Below, one piece after another: positions 41,601 through 52,649 of a stretch of DNA of 64,000 bases (positions are counted from its first letter, which is position 1; every line of letters begins with the position of its first letter). The DNA is from Metellina segmentata. Taxonomy: Eukaryota > Arthropoda > Arachnida > Araneae > Tetragnathidae. The stretch lies in contig OX375877.1 in assembly GCA_947359465.1 (NCBI GenBank), forward strand, positions 73,234,698 through 73,298,697, in the 5' to 3' direction. The position numbers were made by a program, and so were the translations under genes. The notes beneath the pieces are model-generated. The model was not told the origin of the DNA. It searched no databases and saw only the letters and a program-made list of their open reading frames with translations.

Positions 41601-42300
41601 ACTTAAATGTAGGCGGTGGCGGTGTTTTTGCGATGTATTCCTCGCGTCCTTTCCGGACGTATTCCTCGCGTGTTGTCACTTAACTTGTGTTTCGAAATAC
41701 GATTTTCAGCACGTCTGCAATAAAAATTCCAAAGAATGGATTTGCGAAAGTTTATGGGTCAATGCAAGTCATATTAAGCCCCCAAACCGCGATATGCAGC
41801 ATACAAAACCATTTGGAAAACGGGAAGTGAAATGTTCGTACTACATCTGCCTTGTGTCAAATCTCTAGCATAACGAGCATCTTGCAGCGGTTTGTTAAAT
41901 TTCCGCACACAACGAACCTATTCATCCCCTTCCACTTCTCACAAAAACAAAATTATGAACTTTTCCTGACTTTAACGCGTGAACCAAATGCACAAGCCAC
42001 AGGTGAAAGAGCATGAAAATTTAAAATAGGCTCAAGGAGTGAGTGTACGGCGAGAAATATGGGCCAGCTCTTTCCCTTCGAGTGGTTAAGCAACCTCACC
42101 GAGTACAGTGTAACCAACTCCGCGTAACCTCTGAGTTTGAGGTCATGCGTATGCCGAAGGAAAGGCCTTGACAGCTGGAAGACACCTCTCTCCTTTCAGG
42201 ACGACCTCTGAATCTCACGCTCCGTGCTTGTGGCCAGTATTTCTATTTATATAGACACTAGATACAACCAGAGGCATAGCTAAGGGAAATCGTCATTGGT
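41601..42300. other. No gene; short CG-containing duplication
   Basis: GTATTCCTCGCG occurs twice within 41635-41675, separated by TCCTTTCCGGAC. The rest shows no frame or repeat I recognise. Confidence 0.35.
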
Positions 42301-42462
42301 TAACTAACACCATCACATACTCCCGTGTCTAGTGTCGTGAGACACTGTACTAGTTTAAGTGTGCTTTGGACAGAAAAGAACATGCCACCAAGGTGGCACG
42401 TCTATCCAGAATGTTAGAGCATATTGTTACATCTGTACAGTAATTACATCTATACTATATGC
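42301..42462 (-). repeat. Hairpin repeat family H, copy 3
   Basis: TAACTAACACCATCACATAC, hairpin AGTGTCGTGAGACACT (42331-42346) and a second hairpin at 42381-42400. There the stem is GCCACC/GGTGGC instead of GTCACC/GGTGAC, a paired change that keeps base pairing. It ends with CAGTAATTACATCTAT. Confidence 0.65.
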
Positions 42463-42975
42463 AAAAAATGTAATTAATCACTTCGGATAATCAAGTTCCT
42501 ATGAGTCTATGGATCCCAGCATACCTATAATTTAGACCCTCACGCCCTTGTTACAAACAATATTCCTGGGCTATGCGATTTTATTTTATGTTGGCCGGAA
42601 GGTGTCTTCATGTTCTATGATACTGTAATGGGGCAGATTGCGATGTTAAAGCAGAGACGTGCCGATTTCACCACAGGAGTACTTTTCCGAATTGATTTTT
42701 TTAAATCTCTCGTTAGGTAAGATGGAAATGGTCTCCTGTGAGAAGAATGGCTCTTGCCTGGTGCAATTTGCTGATTTATCTTACACTCTTGGCTTTATTT
42801 GATGCCTGTTTCTCCTTCATCCCATTCATTCTGCGACACACCAAGTAGCCAGCGAGTGGTTTCCCTTTTATAACGATTTCTGGGCCATTTTACCCCATTC
42901 ATATATGAATTCCGTTGTAGTTGCCAAATTTGCTAAAATATGTTTCTTCGTTTCCATTGACCTAAAAGACTTCCG
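42463..42975. other. No gene recognised
   Basis: TTGTTACAAACAATATTCCT and GGCCGGAAGGTGTCTTCATG (42550-42620) resemble 4155-4225 (CTTGTTACATGCAATGTTCC, GGTCGGCAGGTGTTCTCAT), so an unnamed repeat is shared by 4115-4325 and 42500-42730. No coding signal. Confidence 0.45.
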
Positions 42976-43255
42976 TAGGCCGGTTGGAAGAGTAACGGAT
43001 TAGCTACCGGAGAGTTACGAGTTCGAATCTAACCAAAGACCGTCGTGTACAAAGGAGGTTGAGTCACGTTAAATCTGTCATTTCAATCAAATGTCCTCAC
43101 GTTGGCGTGATGTAGAAGCGTGGAGGAGAGTGAGATACCAGCTCAGGCGGCACATCGTCATCTGACCGTTGTTCAAAATTACGTCTTGTCGTCCTCGGAT
43201 CTTTCCCTTCGGGTTTGATTCCGGACAGTCGCCAATAGCCCTCTGCGTTGACCAT
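42976..43255 (+). mobile_element. SINE family C
   Basis: GGCCGGTTGGAAGAGTAACG head, GTTACGAGTTCGAATCTAAC, AGACCGTCGTGTACAAAGG, GAGTCACGTTAAATCTGTC, GCTCAGGCGGCACATCG and GCCAATAGCCCTCTGCGTTG. The extreme 3' end is missing. Confidence 0.88.
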
Positions 43256-43803
43256 CATGACCCACATGAACTTTATTACAGACTATTCAAGTTTTTTTGC
43301 AAAGCAATAATCTTTGCATTGTTCGCGCTAGTGGACATGGCGTTTTAGGATTTTTAAGTGCCAGGAGACTAGCTCGACTATCTGAAAGTGGTCCCTAACT
43401 CTAATGTCTTAAGGGGCGACGTTTCAGATATATTCGTGTAGCTGTCTCGAACTCTAATGTACACTGGCTTGTAAGACTTAAGAAAGAGTATGATTTTCAG
43501 CTGCTACTTTGAAATGAAGTGACCTGGATGAATAAAAATGATACAAAAGGAACCTCTAGGGTTACCGAACCGATGAGTAAAAATAAAGAGGTAACAAGGA
43601 CAGAAGTTGGACAGTAAAAAACGCTTTGAGCTGAAGTGGTGCCACTACACTGAGTGCCATAAGACGGAAGGGTCACTGAAAACAAATAAAGTGAGGAGGC
43701 GATACTTTGTAGGCTGTAAGGTGGACTGCCTGGACGTAGGCTTTGCACCACGTTTGCGTACAGAGAATGAGACTGCAGTGGAATTTCTACGGTAGCAGAA
43801 CCC
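43256..43803. other. No gene recognised
   Basis: Minus frame of 129 codons at 43497-43886, overlapping the hAT-type element, has no known domain and is probably spurious. Confidence 0.35.
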
Positions 43804-43811
43804 ATTGTTAT

Positions 43812-44756
43812 TAGGGATATGACATCGACAGCAAAACATAGATGTTGATAATACATCGCCCAAAAACCATTGATGTTTTTTAACATCGAGGTTTTTAAAT
43901 ATCAGAGTATTTAAACTTTTTCCGCCATTTCTTAAAACTGGTTTAGCAACGTACCAAATAATGTTCGCCGGGGGGAGGGGGGTGATTCCACATTTGCAGT
44001 GTTTATTAATTTATAACTAAGACTTTTTTTAACTATCAAAGCAAAGTCACAAAAATTTTAAGAACAATCAACAAATCTTTTATTTTTAAATCGAATAATA
44101 TAAAAGAAAATAATCTTTACAACCATTTGATATAGGTATTATTTACTATAAGTATAATTAGTGTTAGTTATTAATTATTTATCAACTTATAGGGGGAAAA
44201 TACAACAAAATTATTTTTTATTTACTGTAAATAAAAAATATTGTGGCCTCTAATTATTATATGCTCCAATATTTTTTATTTACTGTTTGTAAAAAAAAAA
44301 GATGTTTGTTAACTTTCTCAACCTTAAGCCGACTCTTTTTTTCACAAACTATCCCACCTGTTAGGGAAAAAGCTCTTTCTGATGGGACAGATGTCGCCAT
44401 CACTGACAATTACTTAGTTGCAAGGTTACTTTTTCTTAAATTTTACTATGGTGCTTTTTTTTATTCAAAAATAAAACATCGACAGCGCAAAAAACATCGG
44501 CCCCAATAAGTCAATGGTAAATACATCGATGTTTTGAAAACATCGACATCGATGTCGCATTCCTACTTTTCAGATCATTCACCTTTGGTCACTTAGGTCT
44601 AAAAGTATGTTCAATTTACTAATTATGAAAATTATGCTTGCTATCAGTTTATTTTTTTTTAATTCTTATAATGGTACTTTTTTCATTTGAAAATAAAACA
44701 TCGACAGGTATAAACATTGATGTTTTGAAAACATCGACATCGATGTCGCATCCCTA
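43812..44756. mobile_element. hAT-type non-autonomous element, ATCGATGTT-rich (945 bp)
   Basis: Ends TAGGGATATGACATCGACAG and CATCGATGTCGCATCCCTA. The flanks are ATTGTTAT (43804-43811) and ATTGCTAT (44757-44764), an 8-bp TSD with one change. Interior phrases (ATTTCTTAAAACTGGTTTAG, AAGTATGTTCAATTTACTAA) are shared with 22310-22897, confirming one family. It has an extra ~350 bp AT-rich interior (44000-44470). It carries no transposase. Confidence 0.88.
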
Positions 44757-44764
44757 ATTGCTAT

Positions 44765-44999
44765 ATTAGACTAATTGCTATATTAGATATCACGATTCCA
44801 AAATATAAATAAGCACCAGGTTTCTGTTGAATATTTTCGGTTATGCAAATCGATTAAAGCTGTTTGGTTTTAATTTTAAGGTTGTAACAGTTAAAAATAA
44901 TGGTCCTTAAGTTTTGAACACCAGTGTGTAGAGGACGAAATGTTTGTCATACGCAAAATATATTCATATAATCATAATTTCAAAATGGTCCTGCATAAT
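44765..44999. other. No gene recognised
   Basis: Immediately right of the hAT-type element ATTGCTATATTAGA is duplicated (44757-44788). The rest is AT-rich. Confidence 0.35.
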
Positions 45000-45700
45000 T
45001 AGATCGGAATTCTGTCGCTGTTGCTTAGGTCTAGCCCTCCAGAGAGACATGGTCATTCGTCATCAATGATATTTGTATGTTGTCAGGATTGTGGAATAGG
45101 TCTGGAGGATTTATTCTAAAGCAGGAAAGAAAGTGATTATTTGAGGCAAGTTTCCCGTTGCATTTACGACAGACTTGAAAAGATTTTTGCCCATATGGGA
45201 ATTCCATAATCCTAAGGTGTCTACTTCGCACTAGATAAACCTGTATGGGTCCCATATTCTATTTGTAAAACAAGGATAGACACGGAATTTTCCCCAGTGC
45301 CAGTCATGATTGTGAGGAATTCGTTACATTGCATTATTTGAAGATTTTGTTTTGGAGAACCCATAGCGAAGTAAGAGAATCAGGCATCCCAAGAGCATCA
45401 AAAGAACATTCCTTATCCAGTATGTCAGCAATGTTATTTTCTCTGATGTCAATGTCAGATGGTAAAAAGGATTTCAATTTGAGATGGCATATTATTTTTA
45501 CTGAAATTTTCATCCTATTTGTCAGACTTGATATATAACCTATTTCCTGTCGGTATATTAGTGAAACTGGTAATGAAATATTAAAAGCTTCAAAAAATGA
45601 GCAATAAAGATGATGAAAAAATTCAATAGTTATTTCGGTAAAGAGCAAAACACTCACCACCATCAGGAAGAAAACTCGAGTTTGAATATGTTATTATTGA
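45000..45700 (-). pseudogene. LINE ORF2 fragment: RNase H and CCHC end
   Basis: Minus frame 45663-45334 contains LPSDIDIRENNIADILDKE, which matches the IPSHxGIxGNExADxLAKE signature of the RNase H domain of non-LTR retrotransposons with decayed residues. Downstream frame 45255-45031 contains CRKCNGKLASNNHFLSC, the CCHC motif found after RNase H. Stops and frameshifts interrupt it, and the reverse transcriptase part is not present. It is a different lineage from the fragment at 29830, judging by sequence. Confidence 0.75.
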
Positions 45701-46354
45701 ATTGTGTCCACCCACCTTTTTAACTAAGCCCTAACTTAATACATGATATTTAACTCCATTCAATGATAACAAAATACGAGTTCAAATTTAAATTCGAACT
45801 GGGTTTAATTGATTATAGATTACGTTTAGTCCCACCAAAACAGTTATCGTCCTTTTTTTTTATCATCTACGTTAGTTTACATCTATTTCAAAGCTTTTAT
45901 TATTTGTCAAACGTTAACATTTTTTCATATAATTTGTTTTATTCCAACGAAGAATTAACCCCCCCCCCCCCTCAACACACACACACACACAGAAAATCGG
46001 AACTAGAGTGAAAGATTTTCCTGGATTCCAAGGGGACCAGAATGTCTAAAAAAAACTTACCATTACGTATTGTACATAATGTATATTTATCGCACTATAC
46101 TTATCTTGCTATTCCGGGGTGAATCATTCTAAAGGTTGGTGGGTTACTTCATTGAATGAAGAGCAATTGGTTAGAAACAGTTATTAAAAATACACATTAA
46201 AATTCTTCTCACGGATGTTATGTGAAAACAAGCAGAGAGCAACGAGGGCATCCAAGCAAATGATATTTCGTCACGTGCTTGCATTCGCTCTATAAATAAT
46301 AGTTAGTATACAGTTTACAGTATCTTGTAACAGTTTTATACTTGTACAGGCAAC
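45701..46354. other. No gene; microsatellite
   Basis: AT-rich. It includes a C12 run followed by (CA)n at 45959-45991. No other features are seen. Confidence 0.4.
45959..45991. repeat. Poly-C and (CA)n microsatellite
   Basis: Twelve C residues, TCAA, then about nine CA dinucleotides. Confidence 0.95.
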
Positions 46355-48455
46355 ATGTTAAAAATAATATTTTTGTTTAGTTCTAGGTTAAAAAGTTCTA
46401 AGCAACTGTCGGGTGCACATAAGATTAATATCAGAAAAGGAAAATTAGAAGAATGCAAGTCAATGTCGCAACAAAAATTTGTTTTATATCGAAGCACAGA
46501 AACACCAGAGAACGGAGGAAGTGCGGAAGAGGTCAAATCTACTACTGCTTCACAAACTGATGATAGACTACATTTGACATCTACCCCTTCAATGAACGAC
46601 AATTCTCAGGAAAGCAAAAACAAGGAGCCACTGCAAGAAGAAAAAGCTACTGCTTCACAAGATATTTTACTACAATTGCTCCATAATAATTCAAAAGAGG
46701 ACGAGCCTGCACAAAGTACTGTCTCGCATATCGATACAAAATATATGCTCGACTGTTCCAGAAGAAATACTGCTAAATTACAACTATCCCCATTCCTGGC
46801 CTGCTATTACAGAAAAATTAATATATTCCCTTGTCACATATGGTACAGATCAAGGCGACAACATTAACTTTAACACGATGAAAGCAGACGATTCAGGGCG
46901 AAAATTTACAAAGGACTATTTTTATGTTAAACAAATTAACGGAGAAACTGTTAGAAGAAAATGGATTTAATATTTCATTAATCAAAATACAGTATTTTGC
47001 TTTCCTTGCATACTTAATGAACACAAATCGCATAATCTTTCAGACCCGCAAATAGGATTTCATGATTGGAGGCATCTTCATCCTGTTATTCCCCAACACG
47101 AAAATTCTCCGAAGCACCGAAATTCATATGTGTAATGGAAAGTGATGGGAAAGAATCTAAAATCAGATAATGCAATTGATGATTATGATTATGTAGTTAA
47201 TTCAATAAACAAGGAAAATATAAGAGAGCAAGTGCACGTATTTTGTAAATTAATAATTTAGCAATATTTGTGTACCCTTATGCAGCTCGTAATCTAAATT
47301 TATCTGGTGTCTACGCTGCATCTACAACTTCAGAAATGATTACTTTTTTGGTATATATACTGTGCAGAGATTATTTAATTTTTTCTAGTACTCAACAACA
47401 CGTTGAGACATTTCAATGAAGTGCCTAACGTTATCACTTAAAAGTTTTTCTGATGCAAGGTGGTCATCAAAGGTCAGTGCAATAAAGGCGCTGTATTTAC
47501 AACTACCTGAAGTAATGATAGGACTGCAAGCTATTGCAAACGATTTTTCAAATCCAAAAGCTGTATCTAATGTAAAAAGTTTGATTTTGAAAATAAATTA
47601 TAGATTTATCTGTACTTTTTATAAGTGTAATAAAATTCTACAATACATCGATCGAACAAATAACGCATTACAACAGAAAACCTTGTCAATAGATTGTGGA
47701 ACAAAATTAAGTGCTGGATTACGTAGTCAATTACAAGGGCTTCTAGATACATGTTTTGAACAAAGTTTAAAGGAGGTATAAAATTTGCCTGAAGAAATAG
47801 GTATATAGAAGGTATTTCTTAATAAACTAAAGAAAAAAGTTAAGATATTGGAAAGAGATGAAGCACCAGATGAAAGAAGTAACTTAACACACGAAGAATT
47901 ATTTAAAATACAAATTTGCAATGTTCTTGACACTATTGTCTCAAATAAATTGGCGTTATCAAATAATGAAAACCATCTGTGACGATTTTTCCTTTCCCTA
48001 TGGCTTGTCTTTACAATACATGAGTGTTGCTGATTTAAAAAAATTGGCTACAGATCTCGCTATTATATAAATATAGCAAAGATTTAAAAAAGTGCGAATT
48101 CACATGTGAAATTGAAAGTTTTAAGGTTGAAGTTACTACTCATACAAAAAATAAAAACTATATATCCGCTTAATATTCTACAGGCTCTATATGATTTGAG
48201 TTTTTATTTGAGTTTTACCCAAACATCAATCTAAACTTCGAATATTTGTAACCCTTACAGTTTCTATTGCTTCGTGCAATAAAAGGTTTTTATAGCAAGA
48301 TAAAATTAAAAAAAATATATTTAAATCGACTATCGGACAGTATTGTATTCTATTATTTCAAAAGAATACAATATTGTTAAACAGATTAATTATAATGACG
48401 TAGTAAATGAATTTGCTGGAATCACACAAAGCCAAAAAAGTACAATTAAAATAAA
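46355..48455 (+). pseudogene. hAT transposase (ZMYM1-like), broken
   Basis: The N-terminal frame (46355-46864) reads KQLSGAHKINIRKGKLEECK, typical of the start of TTF-type/ZMYM1-like hAT proteins. After a shift come VTYGTDQGDNINFN, RKWIYFINQNTVFCFPC (TTF zinc-finger part) and DWRHLHPVIPQHENSPKH. Further on are GVYAASTTSEMITF and LKSFSDARWSSKVSAIKAL (47444-47500), a hallmark RW motif. The C-terminal dimerisation region is LRIFVTLTVSIASCNKRFL (48236-48292) and QINYNDVVNEFAG. At least four frameshifts or stops and internal deletions leave no functional protein. Flanking TIRs were not found. Confidence 0.88.
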
Positions 48456-48497
48456 TCTTATTAAAAATCTAGTATTGCAATGTAGTTATATTATTAT

Positions 48498-48559
48498 TTC
48501 AATAGCCCGTTGTGTCGCTCTAGTACGACGTTAACTAAAATTACCATTACCATTACCTT
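48498..48559 (+). mobile_element. SINE family A, extreme 3' fragment
   Basis: CAATAGCCCGTTGTGTCGCT and ACGACGTTAACTAAAATTACC followed by two more ATTACC repeats. It is only about 60 bp long and sits between the hAT relic and the 31-bp minisatellite. Confidence 0.88.
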
Positions 48560-49202
48560 CCCATAAGTCACTGTGAATCTATGTGGTCATCCCATACGTC
48601 ACTGTGAATCTATGTGTCCCTCCCATAAGACACTGTGGATTTATGTGTCTCTCCCATAAGACACTGTGAATCTATGTGTGCCCCTCATAAGTCACTGTGA
48701 ATCTATGTGGCCATCCCATACGTCACTGTGAATCTATGTGTCCCTCCCATAAGACACTGTGGATTTATGTGTCTCTCCCATAAGACACTGGGAATCTATG
48801 TGTGCCCCTCATAAGTCACTGTGAATCTATGTGGCCATCCCATACGTCACTGTGAATCTATGTGGCCATCCCATACGTCACTGTGAATCTATGTGTCTCT
48901 CCCATAAGACACTGTGGATTTATGTGTCTCTCCCATAAGACACTGTGGATTTATGTGTCTCTCCCATAAGACACTGTGAATCTATGTGTGCCCCTCATAA
49001 GTCACTGTGAATCTATGTGGCCATCCCATACGTCACTGTGAATCTATGTGGCCATCCCATACGTCACTGTGAATCTATGTGTCCCTCCCATAAGACACTG
49101 TGGATTTATGTGTCTCTTCCATAAGACACTGTGGATTTATGTGTCTCTCCCATAAGACACTGTGAATCTATGTGTCCCCCTCATAAGTCACCGTGAATCT
49201 AT
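48560..49202 (+). repeat. 31-bp minisatellite with higher-order structure
   Basis: Twenty complete 31-bp units and a partial 21st (49180-49202), all close to CCCATAAGACACTGTGAATC + TATGTGTCTCT. Four variants are distinguishable: A (AAGTCACTGTG...GTGGCCAT), B (CCATACGTCACTG), C (AAGACACTGTGGATTTATG) and D (AAGACACTGTGAATC...GTGCCC). The order is ABCD, ABCD, ABBCCD, ABBCCD, A'. Unit length is constant throughout. The array starts directly at the SINE tail. Confidence 0.97.
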
Positions 49203-49345
49203 CCGACAGGCTATTACCGACTGTCCGGGATGTCTCCAATCCTAGGACAATACGTAATTTTGAACCACGGTTAGATGGTTGATCCTGGACCGTCGTCAAT
49301 AACCCGTTGTGTTGCTCTAGTACGACGTTGATTAAAAATTACCAA
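49203..49345. mobile_element. Two SINE fragments in opposite orientation
   Basis: 49206-49277 reads as a minus fragment (GGCTATTACCGACTGTCCGG, TACGTAATTTTGAACCACGG). 49278-49345 reads as a plus fragment (TTGATCCTGGACCGTCG, TACGACGTTGATTAAAAATT, ACCAATCACC). Confidence 0.75.
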
Positions 49346-49359
49346 TCACCAAAAGGTAG

Positions 49360-49850
49360 GTAGGTAGTTGAATGTGCGTTCCACTGAAGCAATGAAACGG
49401 GCTATTGGCGATGGTCCGGGAGGAATACCAAAAGGAAGATCCGAGGACATCACCTCGTAATTTTGAACCACGGTCAGATGATGAAGTCACACTTGAACTG
49501 GCACCCCACTCTCCAAACTTCCACACCAACCCAACGTAAGGACATTTAAAGCCAAGACTGATTTAACATTTTGTCTACGACTATAGATATAACCGGTGCA
49601 ATTCTTTCTAGGCGCTATTCTTATAACTTTCAAGGTACAACTATAGTACCGATGGTAGTCTAAATTCTGTCTTCGCGCTGTTCTTATAACTTTTAATGTG
49701 CAACTGCTGTACGGCCACCGTCTAAATTCTTTCTTGGCGCAATCAAGGTACAATGACTGTACCGGTCGCAGTCTAAAATTTAAGGTGACCAGGAGCCATG
49801 TACGCGAGTCTTTGGTTGGATCTGGTTTCGAACTACTGCTATGCGTAATA
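49360..49850 (-). mobile_element. SINE family C split by a family Q element
   Basis: The right-hand part of the SINE in minus orientation runs 49360-49560 (GTAGTTGAATGTGCGTTCCA, GGCACCCCACTCTCCAAAC, AAGACTGATTTAAC). It resumes at about 49785 (AAGGTGACCAGG, GAGTCTTTGGTTGGATCTGG, TTCGAACTACTGC). The interruption is a family Q element. Confidence 0.75.
49561..49784 (-). repeat. Dispersed repeat family Q, copy 2
   Basis: Three ~63-bp units each contain TTCTTATAACTTT or its remnant, a GTACAACT segment and GTCTAAATTCTT/TCTTGGCGC. In minus orientation it ends TATCTATAGTCGTAGACAAAA, as in copy 1. TTTAA occurs at both junctions with the SINE. Confidence 0.7.
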
Positions 49851-50074
49851 GCTATTGTATTATTTCAATTGCTATACCTGGTGACTGGAATGTGCAGAGT
49901 CATGCAGGGAAAGGAATGTACAGGCTGAAAGCAGTTAAAAATATTATATTACTTGTGGATCGAATGATCCTTTCATGGCGAGAACGCGAAAATCTTTTTA
50001 TTTTTCTGGCACCATGCTAGGTCTACATCTACATGTGTTTAAAAAACTCAAGAAATATCACGTCAGCCAACCCG

Positions 50075-50175
50075 ATTTTGGTACTCACCGAAATTCGAAC
50101 TCATCACCAAGTGCTTCTCTCTACCACTTTAAAAGCGACTCCTTTAGTCGCTCGGCCAATGATGGGTACCTCCAA
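50075..50175 (-). mobile_element. tRNA-like SINE head (unclassified)
   Basis: On the minus strand TTGGCCGAGCGACTAAAGGAG resembles a class II tRNA 5' half (A-box region), and GATGAGTTCGAATTTCGGTG about 60 bp on supplies a B box. The acceptor stems do not pair convincingly, so it is more likely a SINE head or tRNA-derived relic than a functional tRNA. It belongs to none of families A-C. Confidence 0.5.
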
Positions 50176-50265
50176 GATATCTATTCATATTTTTGTTTTA
50201 AGATTCGCGAATATACACTACATAATGTCTTTGTTTACAACCTTGTTCGAGTGGGAATTCGTTTG

Positions 50266-50350
50266 AATGTTGCAACTGCATTCTTTATTTGTTGCAACGG
50301 TATTCTTTGTACGTTGCAATTGTATTCTCTGTATGTTGCAACTATATTAT
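50266..50350 (+). repeat. ~25-bp degenerate tandem repeat
   Basis: TGTTGCAACTGCATTCTTTA, TGTTGCAACGGTATTCTTTG, CGTTGCAATTGTATTCTCTG and TGTTGCAACTATATTATTTG: about 3.5 units. Confidence 0.85.
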
Positions 50351-51410
50351 TTGCCTTTCACTACTGTCTATAACTCCATGATGTATTTAATTTTAAAACA
50401 GCTTTTATAAATTTTTCCAGTAAACACAGCACATTTATTTCAAAATGAGATAAAATTCTAGTTTTATATTGATCTTGATATGATCGATAACGCGTGTGTA
50501 TATCCAATAATTTAAGAATATTTTCCCTCCAAAGATAAAACATGTAGCTCCTTTTCCCATTTCAACCCATGTTCCGTATTAGCACTTCTGTAACAGGGTT
50601 TATAACATCCAGCCCTTGATTTCAATCGACCCGGACAAGGAGACTAAAGTAATTTACTTCCATAACATTTTGTAACATCCAGCCCTTGATTTCAATCGAC
50701 CTGGACAAGAAGCCTAAATAAATTACATTTTTGTATAAAAAATATTCCTCACAGTTGACCAACAGAAGGGTTCACACGCATATATCAGTAATGCGACCTG
50801 CAATTTTGCCTACCAATTTTGAACTTCTTGACCAGAGGATTATTTCCTAGGATCCTTTCAACCAATAATTGTGGCAATTTGGTCATGCGTCTTACAGGGT
50901 AAAAGTAACACACACAACTCAAAAATATCCTTACAATCAAAGGTTCAAAAATAGTTTATTTATATTCAGATAATTTGCTTCAGAGATAAGACAGAAGAAA
51001 AGATAGTAGCTTGTTACGTTAACTACAGAATGATAATCATCATGAATAAAATAAATAGAACATTTGCTACACTGTGATAAAAACTGTATCAAAATTGACT
51101 TAGCTATTGATATTGTTACTTTACAGCATGAACTAACAGCATAATTGTGATTATAGTTTTTGTAATACTTGAGGTGAGACCTATAATAATTGTTCACCCA
51201 CACATGTATATTTAAAAAAAAAAAGGAACGCCTATTTAAATTTTCCACTTATCACTTGTCTTCAATTTTTACGTAATTCTGAATTATTTTCAACTTTGAT
51301 TCTCCACCAATTAAAATGTTCAACCGTCTGAGCGGTTCTCATTCATAAATCTGTTCTGCTGTCGTTCCTAAATAACTTCTATTAACTTTACCTCTTTGAC
51401 CTGTTGAATC
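50351..51410. other. No gene; short duplication and a family N copy
   Basis: ATAACATCCAGCCCTTGATTTC + AATCGACC (50602-50631) is repeated at 50672-50702, period about 70 bp. A diverged family N segment follows at 50815-50960 (CCTTTCAACCAATAATTGTG). The minus frame of 103 codons at 50937-51248 is unrecognised and AT-rich. Confidence 0.5.
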
Positions 51411-51418
51411 TTTATGAG

Positions 51419-52205
51419 TAGGGCAACTTTTTGCAACAAATGCAACTTTTTTCCATGCGTTCTACGCTGCATGTAAAGTACTAAAACCAAAATTCCTCCT
51501 ACATGGGGTGTATAGTAAGAGAGTTATAACCGCAACATAAATACAACTTTCTGCATAAATGCAACTTTTTAAAATATAGCTTAAAATTAATTAATATCAA
51601 ATTACTATTTCATTTTTTGCTCTCTGAATCAACCCTTCGATCACGTGTGTCTGATCTTGCGAACGCCGAAGTATTGTGGACCAAGCAAGTTAATGGTAAG
51701 AAGGTGTTCGTCCTAAGACGAAAGTGAAATAAATGGCAAGAAGTACTTCAACACATTGGTTGGCACTCTTGATAATCCAGAGGAAACTTGCGTAATCGAC
51801 TGCAGAGTTTGCGAGGTGAGTGTCAATATGTTGTTCATCAATATGTTGTTCGCCTTGTAGATGACGTTTTAAAATTTCTGAATGTTGAGCGAAAGGATTT
51901 TGCGCTTCTACTATCCGATACAGCACATTATATGACTGCGGCTGACGTAGGTTTTCACTGTTAAAGAAATTACTGGTCAAAGATCGGCCATTCAACGTTC
52001 TTCTGTATTTCAGTATGTATTATAATACTGTTATACACGACTAAAATTCTCAATATATTTTGAAATATTTTTTCCTTTTTTACGAATAATGTATTTTAGA
52101 ATTTAGTGTATCAAAAATAAACGCAACTTTATTTCCATAAATGCAACTTTAGGGAATGATAAATGCAACTTTTCCCATTTTTACTGCAACAAAAATGTTG
52201 CCCTA
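51419..52205. mobile_element. hAT-type non-autonomous element, second family (787 bp)
   Basis: Ends TAGGGCAACTTTTTGCAAC and GTTGCAGTAAAAATGG (inverse of the right end, following TAGGGCAACATTTTT). A perfect 8-bp TSD, TTTATGAG, lies at 51411-51418 and 52206-52213. ATGCAACTTTT is repeated near both ends as subterminal repeats. The minus frame at 51690-51995 (101 codons) has no transposase motif. It interrupts a family N copy. Confidence 0.92.
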
Positions 52206-52213
52206 TTTATGAG

Positions 52214-52275
52214 ATAAAAGCAATACTACACTGTTCAGAAATCTAGTGACGGTCGGAGAGTTAAATAGTTACGCA
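52214..52275 (+). repeat. Family N repeat, right part of an interrupted copy
   Basis: AAGCAATACTACACTGTTCA, AAATCTAGTGACGGTCGG and GAGTTAAAT align with 28892-28960. The sequence left of the hAT insertion (51340-51410) would be the other half. Confidence 0.5.
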
Positions 52276-52649
52276 TAACCTCCGATTACATTAAAGTAGA
52301 ATTTTTTTTTTAATGCATCGAATTTTTATGTTTTTTAAAAAATATATTGAAGTTTTATTTATTTTATTTAGGGATATAAAAAAAGGAAGAGAAAGATAAC
52401 ACATTATAAAAGGAAAGATGTGAAGTAATATAATTTTAAAAATAAGTAATACATTTTTTTAAAGACACTTCAATAATCAAAACCTGCTGGAGTAGTTAGT
52501 CAATTTTAAAATGCGTTCATTTCGATATTTCTTAAATTAGTGAATGGTTAATTCTTTCCTTTGCATTATTATAATTGATAGTCGATTCCTATTTAAATCG
52601 AACACAGATTGGACATTTTTTAACCTTATACACAGATAAAGCAAACAAT
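52276..52649. other. No gene recognised
   Basis: AT-rich with no frame or repeat of note. Confidence 0.4.

Noticed and set aside
43497..43886. 129-codon minus-strand frame
   Set aside because: It runs into the hAT-type element and has no recognisable domain; probably chance.
46355..46864. 170-codon frame as a host gene
   Set aside because: It is the N-terminal part of a broken hAT/ZMYM1-like transposase whose remaining motifs follow in other frames.
48560..49202. Possible CRISPR array
   Set aside because: Units are contiguous 31-bp minisatellite repeats without unique spacers, in a eukaryotic genome.
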